Shown: one piece after another, positions 35,892 to 46,175 of the stretch | Numbering within the stretch: the first letter of the stretch is position 1 | Layout: each line of letters begins with the position of its first letter | Source: Gammaproteobacteria bacterium | Lineage (GTDB): Bacteria > Pseudomonadota > Gammaproteobacteria > Pseudomonadales > Halieaceae | Reading direction: 5' to 3' | Assembly (NCBI GenBank): GCA_030428835.1 | Contig: JAUIEP010000001.1 | Span: 62,001-126,000, forward strand | Length of the DNA: 64,000 nt | Notes under the pieces: generated by a model | The model's input: only the letters and a program-made list of their open reading frames with translations | Databases searched by the model: none | What the model was told of the DNA's origin: nothing | Program-made: the position numbers and the translations under genes

Positions 35892-36983
35892 ATGACTGAC
35901 GTAACCACGCTCGAAGTGAACAAGTCCGACTGGGCGCAGACGCGCGTGGTGACCGAGTCGGTCGGCCCTGTCGGAGCGAACGAGGTGCTCCTCAAGGTGG
36001 ACCGCCAGGCGCTCACCGCCAATAACATTTCCTACGCGGGCGCCGGCGACAGCATCGGATACTGGGGATTCTTCCCCGCCGAGGACGGCTGGGGTCGGAT
36101 TCCCGCCATGGGATGGGCGGACGTGTTGGAATCCGGACACCCGGACATCGCGGTCGGTGAACGTGTCTGGGGGTTTTTCCCCTTCAGTACGCACCTGCGG
36201 ATACTCGCGGGTAACGTGAGTGCAGACCACTTCGACGATGTCTCGCCGCATCGCGCCCAGTATGCACCTGTGTACGCGCGCTTCGACCGGGCAGCCGCCA
36301 ACCCGATCTACGAGAAAGACCGCGAGGACCAGGACAGCCTGCTGCGCGGCCTGTTTCTTACCTCGTGGCTGGTGGAGGACTTCCTCACCTGTAACGACAG
36401 TTTCGGGGCGGAAGCCTGCCTTGTTACGAGCGCCTCCAGCAAGACCAGCATCGCGCTAGGTTTCTGTCTGAAAAAGCGCGGCAGGCTGGAGAGAGTCGGC
36501 CTCACCTCGCAGCCCAACCGCGCCTTCTGCGAGTCGCTGGGTTGCTACGACCGGGTGCTGGCCTACGACGAACTCGATGCGCTGGACGGTTCGCGCCCCG
36601 TGGTCAGCGTGGACATGGCGGGCAACATGGGCTTGCTCAGCGAGCTGCACTATCGCTACGCCGACAACCTGAAGCACTCGTGTCGGGTCGGCGCGACGCA
36701 CCATGCGCAGTTCGGTGCTGCTGGCGCTATGCCCGGGCCAGAGCCGCAGTTCTTCTTTGCCCCGGGGCATATCCAAAGCCGCAGCAAGGAGCTGGGCGCC
36801 GCCAACCTGATGCTGGCGATGGGGGCGGACTACGTGGCGTTTCGCCGGGATGCGGACCGCTGGTTGCAAGTGCAGCGCAGCTACGGGCCCGAGGCCGTGG
36901 AGCGGGTCTACCAGTCGGTGCTCTCGGGCGGGGCCGCACCCGACACTGGCCAGATCATCTCCCTGTGGCCAGCACAGAATTAG
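35892..36983 (+). CDS. DUF2855 family protein (zinc-less alcohol dehydrogenase-like)
   Basis: VLLKVDRQALTANNISYAGAGDSIGYWGFFPAEDGWGRIPAMGWADVLES...VTSASSKTSIALGF. Confidence 0.82.
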   Translation: MTDVTTLEVNKSDWAQTRVVTESVGPVGANEVLLKVDRQALTANNISYAGAGDSIGYWGFFPAEDGWGRIPAMGWADVLESGHPDIAVGERVWGFFPFSTHLRILAGNVSADHFDDVSPHRAQYAPVYARFDRAAANPIYEKDREDQDSLLRGLFLTSWLVEDFLTCNDSFGAEACLVTSASSKTSIALGFCLKKRGRLERVGLTSQPNRAFCESLGCYDRVLAYDELDALDGSRPVVSVDMAGNMGLLSELHYRYADNLKHSCRVGATHHAQFGAAGAMPGPEPQFFFAPGHIQSRSKELGAANLMLAMGADYVAFRRDADRWLQVQRSYGPEAVERVYQSVLSGGAAPDTGQIISLWPAQN

Positions 36984-38029
36984 AGCAGTTCCTCGGCCAG
37001 CAGCGTAAGCCCTTCCTCCTGCGTCGAGGTCACCAGCAGCATGTCGAGTGAACCGCGCGCCTCGGCCTCGCGCCAGGCGCCCAGGCGCTCGCGGATGCGC
37101 GCCGGCGGGCCGATGAGATTGGTGCGATCGATGAGATCCAGCGGTACCGCGGCCACCGCCTTGTCCTTGTCGCCGGCAAGGTACAGCGACTGGATCTGTT
37201 CGACCTCGTCGTCATAACCCATGCGGCGTGCGAACTCGGCGTAGAAGTTCTTGCTCTTCGCTCCCATGCCGCCGAGTTGGCGGGCGAGGGTGGGGCGCAT
37301 GGCCTCCAGCACCGCCTTGTAGTCGTCGTGCACGATCGCGCTGGCAAATGTGGAGACCGTGAAGTCCTCGCGTTTGCAGCGTGCGCCGGGTTTGGCGAAG
37401 CCTTCCGCGAGGTGCCTGTCGACAGTCTCCGTGGTGTCGGTGGGATCGACAAAGGACAGCAGTATACCCTCGGCGATCTCCGCGGTGAGGCGAATGCCGC
37501 CCGGGCTGATGGAGGCGAGGTAGATGGGTTGCGCGGGGTTCGTATGCGCCACGCTGCGCAGCGGTTTGCCCAGGCCCGTGGCCGTGGGGCCCTGCGCGGG
37601 CAGGTTGTAGTGATAGCCCTCGTAGGTCACGGGAACGTCACGCGCCAGCACCTTGCGTACGATCTCGACGTACTCACGCGTGCGTACCAGCGGCTTGTCG
37701 TAACTCACGCCGTGCCAGCCCTCCACGACCTGTGGGCCCGAGGGCCCCAGGCCCAAAATAAAACGGCCACCGGACAGCGCGTCCAGGCCGATGGCCGCCA
37801 TGGCGGCGGCGGTCGGCGTGCGCGCTGGCATCTGCATGATGGCCGTGCCCACCTGCAGGCGCTCACTATGGGCCGCGAGCCAGGCTGCGCAACTCACGGC
37901 GTCGCAGCCGTAGGCCTCGGCGACCCAGGCGGAGTGGTAGCCGAGGTTTTCCACGGTGCGTAGCAGTTCGAGATCGAGGGTGGGGTGTGCGCTGAACGCG
38001 GTCTGGATCAAACCCAGGCCAAGCTTCAT
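36980..38029 (-). CDS. LLM-class (luciferase-like, F420-type) oxidoreductase
   Basis: MKLGLGLIQTAFSAHPTLDLELLRTVENLGYHSAWVAEAYGCDAVSCAAWLAAHSERLQVGTAIMQMPARTPTAAAMAAIGLDALSGGRFILGLGPSGPQVVEGWHGV. Confidence 0.92.
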   Translation of the reverse strand: MKLGLGLIQTAFSAHPTLDLELLRTVENLGYHSAWVAEAYGCDAVSCAAWLAAHSERLQVGTAIMQMPARTPTAAAMAAIGLDALSGGRFILGLGPSGPQVVEGWHGVSYDKPLVRTREYVEIVRKVLARDVPVTYEGYHYNLPAQGPTATGLGKPLRSVAHTNPAQPIYLASISPGGIRLTAEIAEGILLSFVDPTDTTETVDRHLAEGFAKPGARCKREDFTVSTFASAIVHDDYKAVLEAMRPTLARQLGGMGAKSKNFYAEFARRMGYDDEVEQIQSLYLAGDKDKAVAAVPLDLIDRTNLIGPPARIRERLGAWREAEARGSLDMLLVTSTQEEGLTLLAEELL

Positions 38030-38291
38030 GGGCCTTTCCTTGTCGCTGCGATGGATGTGCATAGTGTCACACGCTGCGCCGTGAAGCGATGCGTGGGGAA
38101 CGACGGCTGATTCCTGGGAATATCTTGATATAACCGCCGTGATTTTTGCGCCTATTTATACCCAGCGCCAGTAGAACGCTGTTTTTGTAACTTGTCGACA
38201 CCTCCGCGCTTTGGGGCATAGCCACCCACCTCTATACTCCCCGCAGGGACAAGAAAACCGCTGGTAATAAAAAGCGGGCAGGGGACAGACA

Positions 38292-40025
38292 GTGATCAAG
38301 TTGCGGGCGATTCTCGCCGCCGGGGCCACAGCCCTGGTGGTACTTTGCGCGGGGGCTCCACATAGTTTCGCCGGGGACGGGAAAGACCGGGAGCGGGTCG
38401 CCCCCTCATTCGAGCAATTGCAGCGCAAGGCGCGCCGGGAAGGGCGGGTCCGGGTGATCGTGCAGCCGCGCGAAGACGCACGCGACGGTGTGCTCGTGCG
38501 GGAGGCGAGCGCAAAACAGCGCGCGCGCAAGTTCGCCGAGCGGCACAAGCAGCGACCATTGCGGGAATTCCGGCGCAAGGCGCTGCAGGTCTACGCATTG
38601 AACGCGGATGAACTCGCAAGTTTTACCGACAGCGGCCAGTTCGACGCGATCGTCGAAGACAGCCTCAACAAACCCAGCCTGCTGCAGTCCGTACCCCGCA
38701 TCGGCGGTAATGTGGCGCACAACACCGCCCTGACGGGCAACGGCGTGGCTATCGCCATACTCGATACCGGCGTGGATGCCAGTCATATCAATTTCGGCGG
38801 CCGCGTGATCGAGGAAGCCTGTTTCTCGACGACCTATGCCGCACACAACGCAACGAGCCTCTGCCCGGGTGGCGGTGATGAGCAATACGGCGCAGGGGCG
38901 GCCGCGCCCTGCGCCAACGATTGCTACCACGGCACCCACGTCGCCTCGATTGCCGCGGGCAGCGACGGTGTGGTAACCGGCGTGGCGCCCGATGCGGGCA
39001 TTATCGCCGTGCAGGTATTTTCGCGTTTCCACAACCCCGGCTATTGCGGCAGTAACGATCCCGACGGCTGCGTTCTGGCCTACGACTCCGACATTCTCGC
39101 GGGCATGCAGTACGTGGCGGGACTGGCCTCGAACCACGTGATTGCCGCGGTAAACCTCAGCCTGGGTGGCGGCTACTATGCCGCGCCCTGCGACGGGTCG
39201 TTCCACAAGGGAACAATGGACTATCTCGCCACCCTCGGTATCGCGACGGTGGCCGCGTCCGGTAACTCGGGTTACATCGACGGCATCGGTTCGCCCGCCT
39301 GCGTCTCCACGGCGATCTCTGTGGGCGCCGTTGGCGATACCAACGACGCAGTACACAATTACTCCAACAGCGCCAGTTTCGTCGATGTGCTGGCACCGGG
39401 CGGACCGATCACCGCCGCGCTGCCCAACGGCGCCTACGGCACACTCTCGGGGACTTCCATGGCCACACCGCACGTCGCGGGCGCCATCGCGCTCGTGCGC
39501 GCCGCAGCACCCGGTATGAGCGTGGCGCAGATTCGCAGCCTGTTGTCGAGCCACGCGGTCAGCGTGACGGACGCGCGCAACGGACTGGTCTTCCCGCGGG
39601 TCGATATGGCGCAGGTTACGAGTATGCTGCAGGCGGGGGATGCGCCCGACATCACGATTCTGGCTCCCGGCAGCAACCTCGAAGTTGCGGGTGGCGGGGG
39701 TCCGGTGGCGCTGCTCGCGGTGGCGAGTGACCCGCAGGACGGCGACCTGAGCAGTGCCGTCACCTGGCGTTCCAGCCTCGACGGCGCTATCACCTCGCCT
39801 GCAACACTGCGCGCGGGTTCCCACACACTCACCGCGAGCGTTACGGACAGCAGCGGCCTGTCGGCGCAGGCCAGCGTGCAGGTTACCGTCCTGGCCGGCA
39901 ACGACGGCGACGGCGACGGCGTGGCGGATGCTGTCGACAACTGTCCCACGGTGGTAAACCCCGAGCAGGGGGACCTGGACAGCGACGGAATCGGCGATTT
40001 CTGCGACGCCACACCGGGCTGCTGA
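38292..40025 (+). CDS. Secreted subtilisin-like (S8) serine protease with C-terminal thrombospondin type-3 repeat
   Basis: Catalytic AILDTGVDASH, HGTHVASIAAG, LSGTSMATPHVAGA; tail DGDGVADAVDNCPTVVNPEQGDLDSDGIGDFCD. Confidence 0.93.
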   Translation: MIKLRAILAAGATALVVLCAGAPHSFAGDGKDRERVAPSFEQLQRKARREGRVRVIVQPREDARDGVLVREASAKQRARKFAERHKQRPLREFRRKALQVYALNADELASFTDSGQFDAIVEDSLNKPSLLQSVPRIGGNVAHNTALTGNGVAIAILDTGVDASHINFGGRVIEEACFSTTYAAHNATSLCPGGGDEQYGAGAAAPCANDCYHGTHVASIAAGSDGVVTGVAPDAGIIAVQVFSRFHNPGYCGSNDPDGCVLAYDSDILAGMQYVAGLASNHVIAAVNLSLGGGYYAAPCDGSFHKGTMDYLATLGIATVAASGNSGYIDGIGSPACVSTAISVGAVGDTNDAVHNYSNSASFVDVLAPGGPITAALPNGAYGTLSGTSMATPHVAGAIALVRAAAPGMSVAQIRSLLSSHAVSVTDARNGLVFPRVDMAQVTSMLQAGDAPDITILAPGSNLEVAGGGGPVALLAVASDPQDGDLSSAVTWRSSLDGAITSPATLRAGSHTLTASVTDSSGLSAQASVQVTVLAGNDGDGDGVADAVDNCPTVVNPEQGDLDSDGIGDFCDATPGC

Positions 40026-40345
40026 ACACCCCTCTGCTGTGCCATGTGCGGCGGGGCACACCCGGCTGGCGGGACTGCGCCGCGCAACCACGGTTTGCAA
40101 TTACGCTCTGCAACTGCCCGGGCTTCTGGCTGATATTTAGTGATCGCTATCCTTAAATCGTCAGCAATTTTTACAAGCGTTGCGAGTGACTCTCCGCCGA
40201 CACCGGTAGCCTCTTCAAATATTCCAATAAAATCAATGAGATAAATTTATTGGCGTAATAATTGCTTTTTATGCTCCAGAAATTGATTTTCACCGTCGCG
40301 GCGCTGGCTCACAGCCAGCCGTGCCGGAGATGAGGGAGCAATAAA

Positions 40346-41143
40346 ATGGTTTCGAAGGGCAAACTTACAGGTTTCGCGGCACTGGGGCTTGCCGCTGCGT
40401 TGAATGCCGCACCGGCCCTGTCGGCGGTGCAGGTATGGGACTTCAACAGCGGTAGCCAGTCGTTCAGCAGCAACAACTTCGGGAATACCCTTAGCCTGAC
40501 GTCAAGCGACGGCATTAACCTCACCGTAACCGCCTGGTCAGATACCAACGATTCGAGCGGTCCCGACGAAATCGAAACCGCGCGCCTGCACTGGGCGAAT
40601 AGTGGTGCGCTGGGCGTCGTCAACCGCGATGAGGATACCAGCTCCCCCAACCACTCGGTCGACAGCGTCACCTCTGACTCCGACGGCGAGTACGACATGC
40701 TTCTGCTCGAATTCGATACCGCGGTCAACCTGACGAACATCAACCTCAACTGGGCGCAGGGCGGCGGCACCAACCGCGCGGATGTATCCATCCTCGCCTG
40801 GAATGGTATCGGCGACGACACCCTCAATGGCGAAACCTGGAGCGGCGTTCTCGCGGGTAACGGCGGTGGCTTCAACTCCGTGGGCAACTACACGGGCGTG
40901 CCCCTCGGCTACTACGCTGTGAACCCCGGCGATGTCGTTTCCACCCAGTGGCTGGTGGGCGTGTACAACCCCGTATTCGGCGCCGGTGGCGATGCCGGTG
41001 ACGACGGCTTGAAGCTATCGGCGATCAAGACGTACACCGACGACATTCCGCCGCCGCCCACGGATGTTCCCGTACCGGGCAGCCTGCCGCTGGTACTGTT
41101 GGGCCTTTACGGGCTGCACAGGCGGATGCAGCACCGCGCCTAG
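40346..41143 (+). CDS. Secreted PEP-CTERM-like protein
   Basis: Signal peptide (LTGFAALGLAAALNAAPALSAVQVWDFNSGSQSF) and C-terminal VPVPGSLPLVLLGLYGLHRRMQHRA. Confidence 0.75.
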   Translation: MVSKGKLTGFAALGLAAALNAAPALSAVQVWDFNSGSQSFSSNNFGNTLSLTSSDGINLTVTAWSDTNDSSGPDEIETARLHWANSGALGVVNRDEDTSSPNHSVDSVTSDSDGEYDMLLLEFDTAVNLTNINLNWAQGGGTNRADVSILAWNGIGDDTLNGETWSGVLAGNGGGFNSVGNYTGVPLGYYAVNPGDVVSTQWLVGVYNPVFGAGGDAGDDGLKLSAIKTYTDDIPPPPTDVPVPGSLPLVLLGLYGLHRRMQHRA

Positions 41144-41163
41144 GCCCCAACCAAACCCAGTTC

Positions 41164-41197
41164 AAAAAAGCGGAATCACCAAATTCCGCTTTTTTTA
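41164..41197. terminator. Bidirectional rho-independent terminator
   Basis: AAAAAAGCGGAAT-CACCA-AATTCCGCTTTTTTT. Confidence 0.9.
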
Positions 41198-41241
41198 TGC
41201 CTGCGCTACCATGACGACCGATATGCGTCCCCCAGTAGAGG

Positions 41242-44052
41242 TTGTCCGTGCGTAGCATCATCCTCCAGACCGGCTTTACCCTGTGTTTTCTCCTCTCCTC
41301 GCCGGCGTTTGCCCAGACCGCCATTGACCACTACGAGGACGCCACCGAGGCCTTCTACGCCAACGAGCTCGAAGAGGCCTTCATCCACCTGAAGAATGCC
41401 CTCCAGGAAGATCCGAACCTGGCGCCGGCGCGTGTATTGCTCGCGCGCGTGCAGTTCAATGTCGGCAATGCGGCCGCCGCGGAGAAGGAGATCGACGAGG
41501 CACTGCTGCTGGGTACCGACATCAACGAGGTCCTGCCGGTCTACGGCACCGCCCTGATCATGCAGAGGAAACTGGACAAGCTCCTCGAACTGGAGTCGCT
41601 GGCGAACGGATTTACCAGGGAAAACCAGTTCGAATGGCGCCTGCTAAGGGGCCAGGCCTACCTGATCCAGGGGGAGCGCGAGCGGGCCCTCAAGGAGTTC
41701 GAGGCAGGCGCGGCCATGTTTCCGGCGGACGTGCGCTCCAACAATACGCTGGCCGCGATCTATATCGACAGTGACCTGCCGCTGCAGGCGCGGCGCGCGA
41801 TCGACAAGTCAAAGTTACTGGACCCGGAAAACCCGAAGACGTGGGAGCTGGAAGGGCAACTGGCAATGTCGGAGGGCCGCCAGGTCGATGCCCTCGCACA
41901 CTATGAGAAAGCCTACAGCTATGCGCCGGAGGACCTCCAGATCCAGCGCTCACTCGCGCGTGTGAATATGCTGCTTGGCAACATGGACGAGGTGAAGAAG
42001 TATCTCGAACTGATTCTCGCCCAGTCACCCAATGACCCCGCCGCGACCCTGCTGAGCGCGATCATCCAAATCCAGGAGGGAGAGATCGCGGAAGGGGAGT
42101 CCATGCTGGCGGATTTGAGCAACAGGCTCTCGGAGTTGGATTCCGTGCAGGACGGTGCGGATGACGGCATGTTGTTCATCCAGGCTTCCGCGGACTACAT
42201 GCGCGGTAATGACCAGAGCGCCATCAGCCTGCTCAACGCCTACCTGACGCGCAACCGGAACGACCTCGGTGCTATCCGTATGCTCGCTGACCTGTACCAG
42301 CGCAACGGCCAGACACGTCTGGCCATGGACCTGCTGGATACGCGCCGCGACACGGTACTGCGTGATATGGGCCTGACGCTGCAGTTGCTGCAACTGTACA
42401 TCCAGAACCAGAACAGCTACAGCGCCAAGGAACTGCTCGGCCAGCTGAAACAGACGGGGGCTGATACGCCCGTCGTCTACGTTATGGAAGCGGAGCTGAT
42501 GCGGGCGAAGGGCGAACAATCCAGGGCGCTAGCGCTGCTGGAGACGAAACCCTTCGGTGAGCGCGAACCGTTGACCGCGACGCTGCTGCGCGGAGCCCTG
42601 CACCTGGATCTCGGGGAGATAGAAGCGGCGGAACAGATTGCGCAGCAGTTGGCCGAGGACAACGCCCGGAACGTCCGCGTACACAATTTCGGTGCGGTCA
42701 TCGCGATGCGGGCCGGGGATCTGGCACTCGCGGAACAGCGCATCAATCGCGCATTGGAACTGGACCCCGATAATGCCGAGGCGCAGTTCTACCGCGCGAT
42801 GCTGGCCAAACTCCGCGGGCAGCTCGATACGGCCGTGACGCTGGCAAGCGAGATTATCCAGAGACGGCCGGAGGATACGAGGGCGCACCTGCTGCTTGCG
42901 AACACGTACCTGGAACAGGAAAAGTATGAACAGGCGCTGGCGCAGAGCTACAAGGTGCGTGAATTCGACCGCCTGTCGATGCTGCCGGCCGAACTGCAGC
43001 TCAACATCTACTCCCGGACCGGCGATTTCGACATGGCGGTTAAAGTCGCGCTGGAACTGATCAACGCGGATCCCCTGAACGATGACTACCTCGTGCGCCT
43101 GGCAGACCTGTACATGCGCGAGGAGCAGAAGGACCTCGCCCAGATGCCCCTGCGGCGCCTCAAGGCGCTGTGGGAAGGACAGCCCGAGAAGCTGCGCCAG
43201 TTAGCGGCCATGCAGGCAGACTCCGGCGAGTATGCAGAGGCGAGGCAGTCGCTGCAGACCGCGCTGAAGGGAGACCCGGGTTCGATAGACACGCGTTTTG
43301 ACCTGGTCAGGATCGACCTCGCTGAGGGCGATCTCAGGACGGCGGAAAAGACGCTGGATGGGCTGGAACAGGAACTGGGCTCGCGCGCCGACATCGCCTA
43401 CCTACGCGGGGAAGTTGCCCTCGCCAGGGACCAGCCCGAACAGGCGCACAAGCACTACCTGCGCTCCTTCGAAATGCAGCATGAGAACGGCTTTGCCATC
43501 AGGCGACTGTACGAGCTGAGCAGGCGCGGCGTCGGGGAGAAGGCCTTTACTGATGCCCTGGAGCAGGCCCTGAAGGAGTCCAGCCTGCCGGTCTGGGTGG
43601 TCCGGCTGCTGGCAGACAGCTTCCTCCTGCAGGGTTATACGGGTAAGGCCGCGGACTACTACGAGAAGATGCTGGCGATTCCCGAACTGTCGGGTGACCC
43701 CGGCATTCTCAACAACCTCGCCAACATCTATGCCGATGTCGATCTCGAGAAGGCCGAGGCAACGGCCAGGAAGGCACTGGCATCCGGCGGGGAGGGCAGT
43801 TCGGCGGTACTGGACACCCTCGGCTGGATACTGGTCCGCCGTGGCCAGCAGGCCGAGGGGCTGAACTTCCTGCGGCGGGCTTATGACCTGAATGCCGCCG
43901 ACCCCGGCATTCGCTATCACACCGCAGTGGCGCTGATCGACCTGGACCGTCCGGATGAGGCCGAGAAAGAGCTCAGGGCGGCGCTGGCGATTGGCGGTAA
44001 CGTCCCCGAAATCGAAAAGTCACGCGAGCTTCTCGAGCAACTGCGCCAGTAA
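41242..44052 (+). CDS. Large TPR protein, PrsT-like (PEP-CTERM system-associated)
   Basis: 936 aa of TPR repeats after a signal peptide (TALIMQRKLDKLL, AQFYRAMLAKLRGQLDTAV, DTLGWILVRRGQQAEGLNFLRRAYDL); next to a PEP-CTERM-like gene. Confidence 0.75.
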   Translation: MSVRSIILQTGFTLCFLLSSPAFAQTAIDHYEDATEAFYANELEEAFIHLKNALQEDPNLAPARVLLARVQFNVGNAAAAEKEIDEALLLGTDINEVLPVYGTALIMQRKLDKLLELESLANGFTRENQFEWRLLRGQAYLIQGERERALKEFEAGAAMFPADVRSNNTLAAIYIDSDLPLQARRAIDKSKLLDPENPKTWELEGQLAMSEGRQVDALAHYEKAYSYAPEDLQIQRSLARVNMLLGNMDEVKKYLELILAQSPNDPAATLLSAIIQIQEGEIAEGESMLADLSNRLSELDSVQDGADDGMLFIQASADYMRGNDQSAISLLNAYLTRNRNDLGAIRMLADLYQRNGQTRLAMDLLDTRRDTVLRDMGLTLQLLQLYIQNQNSYSAKELLGQLKQTGADTPVVYVMEAELMRAKGEQSRALALLETKPFGEREPLTATLLRGALHLDLGEIEAAEQIAQQLAEDNARNVRVHNFGAVIAMRAGDLALAEQRINRALELDPDNAEAQFYRAMLAKLRGQLDTAVTLASEIIQRRPEDTRAHLLLANTYLEQEKYEQALAQSYKVREFDRLSMLPAELQLNIYSRTGDFDMAVKVALELINADPLNDDYLVRLADLYMREEQKDLAQMPLRRLKALWEGQPEKLRQLAAMQADSGEYAEARQSLQTALKGDPGSIDTRFDLVRIDLAEGDLRTAEKTLDGLEQELGSRADIAYLRGEVALARDQPEQAHKHYLRSFEMQHENGFAIRRLYELSRRGVGEKAFTDALEQALKESSLPVWVVRLLADSFLLQGYTGKAADYYEKMLAIPELSGDPGILNNLANIYADVDLEKAEATARKALASGGEGSSAVLDTLGWILVRRGQQAEGLNFLRRAYDLNAADPGIRYHTAVALIDLDRPDEAEKELRAALAIGGNVPEIEKSRELLEQLRQ

Positions 44053-44322
44053 CTCGACGTCCTGTTGCGACAATTCCACGGCGGCGGTTGGTGACGACCG
44101 GCCGCACATCTGTCATCTCAATTCAGGTCGGCTCCTGGTAACGCGGAGGGCCGGCGCGTCCGCGCAACAGCACCCGGTAACGTGATTGGTCGCGCTTAAA
44201 GGAATAGGCGGGGGCCGTTGTGGGTAACTGTGTGGCCAGATTCGTAATTTAACATAATATATATTATACGTAGTTGTGGATAAAACCAGCAGTGGCCGGG
44301 ACTGGGCGCTCTTCAGGGGTTT

Positions 44323-46173
44323 TCAGGGTTTGCGGTGCGTTTCAGGGCCTTGCGCGCCGTTACGGTATGCATCAAGGCTGCGCCGCCCCTTGTCCTCGAG
44401 ACGCTTCGCGCCCAGCAGCGACAGTCTGGGATACATGCCCATAAACCGCGCCATCAGTGCGCGTCCGGCCGGCAGCGCGAATTCCATGGGCTGTTCGTTC
44501 CAAACGTGCCCGAGTATCGCGCTGCAGACTTCCTCAATACTCAGCACGCGGTCGCCGCTGAATACGATGCGTGCGTGATCGCCGTATTCGAGCTGGTGGT
44601 CGAGCATGGGCGTCGCGACCAGGTCCGGGCACACGAGTGACACTTTTACGGGTGAACCGGCGAGTTCCAGGTCCATCGCGAGGCCGTTCGAGAACGTTCG
44701 CACGGCGCTTTTGGATACGGTGTAGCCCACGACGCCCGGGACGGGCCCGAAGGATGCCAGGGAGCCGATGTTGATGATATGGCCGCTGCCGTGTTGCTCC
44801 AGGTGCGGCAACAGCGTGTCGCAACCGTTGAGCGTGCCCGTGAAGTTGACCTTGACCTGTACGCCGACATCGCGGGCGGTGTTTTCGAAGCTGTAGCCAG
44901 GGCGGATAATCCCGGCCACGTTCAATAGATGGCTGAAGGTGCGGCCGTTCGCACATTGCTGCGCGAGCAGATCCTGCCACTGCTTGCGCACGCCGACGTC
45001 CAGTGCCGCGCACTGTACGCGGCGCGCGGGCCAACAGTCCGCGCTTGCGGACTGCTCGAGTGCAGCAAGGTCCTGGTCGGTCGCCAGCACGCAGCGGCCC
45101 TTTTGCAGGAGTTGGCCCACAAGGTGTCGTCCGAGGCCGCTGGCGGCGCCGGTGACCCAGATCCACGGTCCCGTGGGCTCCCTGGGCGTTGTGCCGAAGT
45201 GCCCTGCAAGTTCTTGCATGGCCTCCTCGAAGCCGAATTGCGGGCGGTAGCCCAGGCACTGTTTCGCCTTGTCGATGGCAAACCGGTTGGGGCCGCCCAT
45301 GAGGCGGTAGAGCTGTCGCGTCATCGCGGGGCGCTCTACCCTCCCCGCCAGGCGACCCAGCACCTCGAGCGGCCACCCGCTGCAGCGCGCAAGGGTGCGA
45401 TTGACACTGGCGGGAGGTTCAAGGCCCGCCGCCTCCGCCAGCCGGTGCAGGTAGGTGTTCCAGGTGACGCCGAAGCCGTCGGCCGCGTTGAAGATGTCGC
45501 CGCCGGTGCAGCCGGAACCCGGGATCGCGAGCAACAGCGCCACGAGGTTGTGCACGTGGCAGAGGCCCGCGTCCCAGTCGCCGCTGCCGATCATGACGGG
45601 CCTGCCCTGGCGCATCATCTCCAGCATCGTGTTCACCCAGGGGCCGCTGCCGACGCCGTAGACATTGCCCGGTCGCACGATGGTGCCCTTCAGCCGCTGG
45701 ATACCCACCGCCTTGCGCGTGACCCGTTCCTGTTCCTGTTTGCAGAACTCGTACGGCGAGGACACGCTGCCGATCGGTGTCTTTTCAGAGATATCGCCCG
45801 TCGCGAGACGGGATGCGTAGGCGCACACACTGGTCGTGACAATAAAGTGCGCGTCCCATACAAGGGCGAGTTCGATGGCCTGCTCCGTGCCGCCCACGGT
45901 GGTCGCCACGTGTTCGTCCTGAGCGCCCCAGTCGCTGACGATGGCGGCGAGGTGGAAGATCACGTCTACCCTGCCGATGTCCTCCTCGAGTTCGCGCAGC
46001 CGGCGCACGTCGCCGGTCACCGTGCGCACGGCGTCACCCCACTCCGCCGGTACCGGCTCGCCGGGCAGCATGAGGGCGACCACGCGCACGTTCTCGGCGA
46101 GCAGTGCCGCCACCAGGTGGCGGCCTATGAATCCGCCCGCGCCGGTGACGAACGCGCTGTCGAAGGCGGCCAT
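44323..46173 (-). CDS. Fused NAD-dependent epimerase (extended SDR) plus classical SDR
   Basis: N-terminal AFVTGAGGFIGRHLVAALL...; second Rossmann start IWVTGAASGLGRHLVGQLLQKG... with GYTVSKSAVRTFSNGL. Confidence 0.85.
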   Translation of the reverse strand: MAAFDSAFVTGAGGFIGRHLVAALLAENVRVVALMLPGEPVPAEWGDAVRTVTGDVRRLRELEEDIGRVDVIFHLAAIVSDWGAQDEHVATTVGGTEQAIELALVWDAHFIVTTSVCAYASRLATGDISEKTPIGSVSSPYEFCKQEQERVTRKAVGIQRLKGTIVRPGNVYGVGSGPWVNTMLEMMRQGRPVMIGSGDWDAGLCHVHNLVALLLAIPGSGCTGGDIFNAADGFGVTWNTYLHRLAEAAGLEPPASVNRTLARCSGWPLEVLGRLAGRVERPAMTRQLYRLMGGPNRFAIDKAKQCLGYRPQFGFEEAMQELAGHFGTTPREPTGPWIWVTGAASGLGRHLVGQLLQKGRCVLATDQDLAALEQSASADCWPARRVQCAALDVGVRKQWQDLLAQQCANGRTFSHLLNVAGIIRPGYSFENTARDVGVQVKVNFTGTLNGCDTLLPHLEQHGSGHIINIGSLASFGPVPGVVGYTVSKSAVRTFSNGLAMDLELAGSPVKVSLVCPDLVATPMLDHQLEYGDHARIVFSGDRVLSIEEVCSAILGHVWNEQPMEFALPAGRALMARFMGMYPRLSLLGAKRLEDKGRRSLDAYRNGAQGPETHRKP

Positions 46174-46175
46174 GC

